Part shown: positions 6,503 to 6,506 of the stretch, one piece after another
How positions within the stretch are numbered: the first letter of the stretch is position 1
Layout of the letters: each line of letters starts with the position of its first letter
Assembly: GCA_021796135.1 (NCBI GenBank)
Contig: JAJYOQ010000239.1
Coordinates: 1-6,506 of the forward strand
Length of the DNA: 6,506 nt
Direction: 5' to 3'
Origin: Bacteroidota bacterium
GTDB taxonomy: Bacteria; Bacteroidota; Ignavibacteria; Ignavibacteriales; Ignavibacteriaceae
The notes under the pieces: generated by a model
What the model saw: the letters and a program-made list of their open reading frames with translations, nothing else
Databases searched by the model: none
Told to the model about the DNA's origin: nothing
Made by a program: the position numbers and the translations under genes

Positions 6503-6506
6503 CCCT

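Noticed and set aside
104..6506. A CRISPR array, tRNA, or insertion sequence within the window.
   Set aside because: I found no regularly spaced repeats, no cloverleaf-like segment, and no transposase frame or terminal inverted repeats.

Overview
The window is an AT-rich stretch (about one third G+C by eye) that reads entirely on the + strand. It holds five protein-coding genes and only short gaps. I see no tRNA, rRNA, CRISPR array, transposase or phage gene. The host is most likely a member of the Ignavibacteria/Bacteroidota-Chlorobiota (FCB) side of the tree. The clues are low GC, irregular use of Shine-Dalgarno sites, and cytosolic Ser/Thr kinases fused to a FlgO/TolB-like domain and TPRs, a family I associate with Ignavibacteria and relatives. 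That placement is an inference and is not shown by any marker gene here.

Layout. Bases 1-103 hold a plausible sigma-70-type promoter. Bases 104-1402 encode a GAF plus SpoIIE/PP2C-type Ser/Thr phosphatase of the RsbU kind. Bases 1403-1585 are a 183-bp gap with a weak promoter candidate and a hairpin that contains the Shine-Dalgarno site of the next gene. Bases 1586-2344 encode a protein made of two tandem ABM-like (antibiotic biosynthesis monooxygenase fold) domains. Bases 2421-4559 encode a 712-residue kinase-FlgO/TolB-like-TPR protein. Five bases downstream, 4565-4903 encodes a 112-residue unassigned protein. A 138-bp gap follows with a REP-like palindrome (4968-4992). Bases 5042-6502 encode a second, paralogous kinase whose TPR region is cut short by a stop codon just before the window ends.

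How the genes may work together. The set looks like a cytoplasmic protein-phosphorylation signalling cluster: a ligand- or redox-sensing phosphatase, two closely related kinases with protein-interaction scaffolds, and two small proteins without an obvious enzymatic role that could be ligand-binding or target proteins. The domain calls rest on motifs visible in the sequence. Any functional link among the genes rests only on shared strand and proximity. The most novel piece is the 112-residue protein coupled to the first kinase, together with the cluster as a unit.
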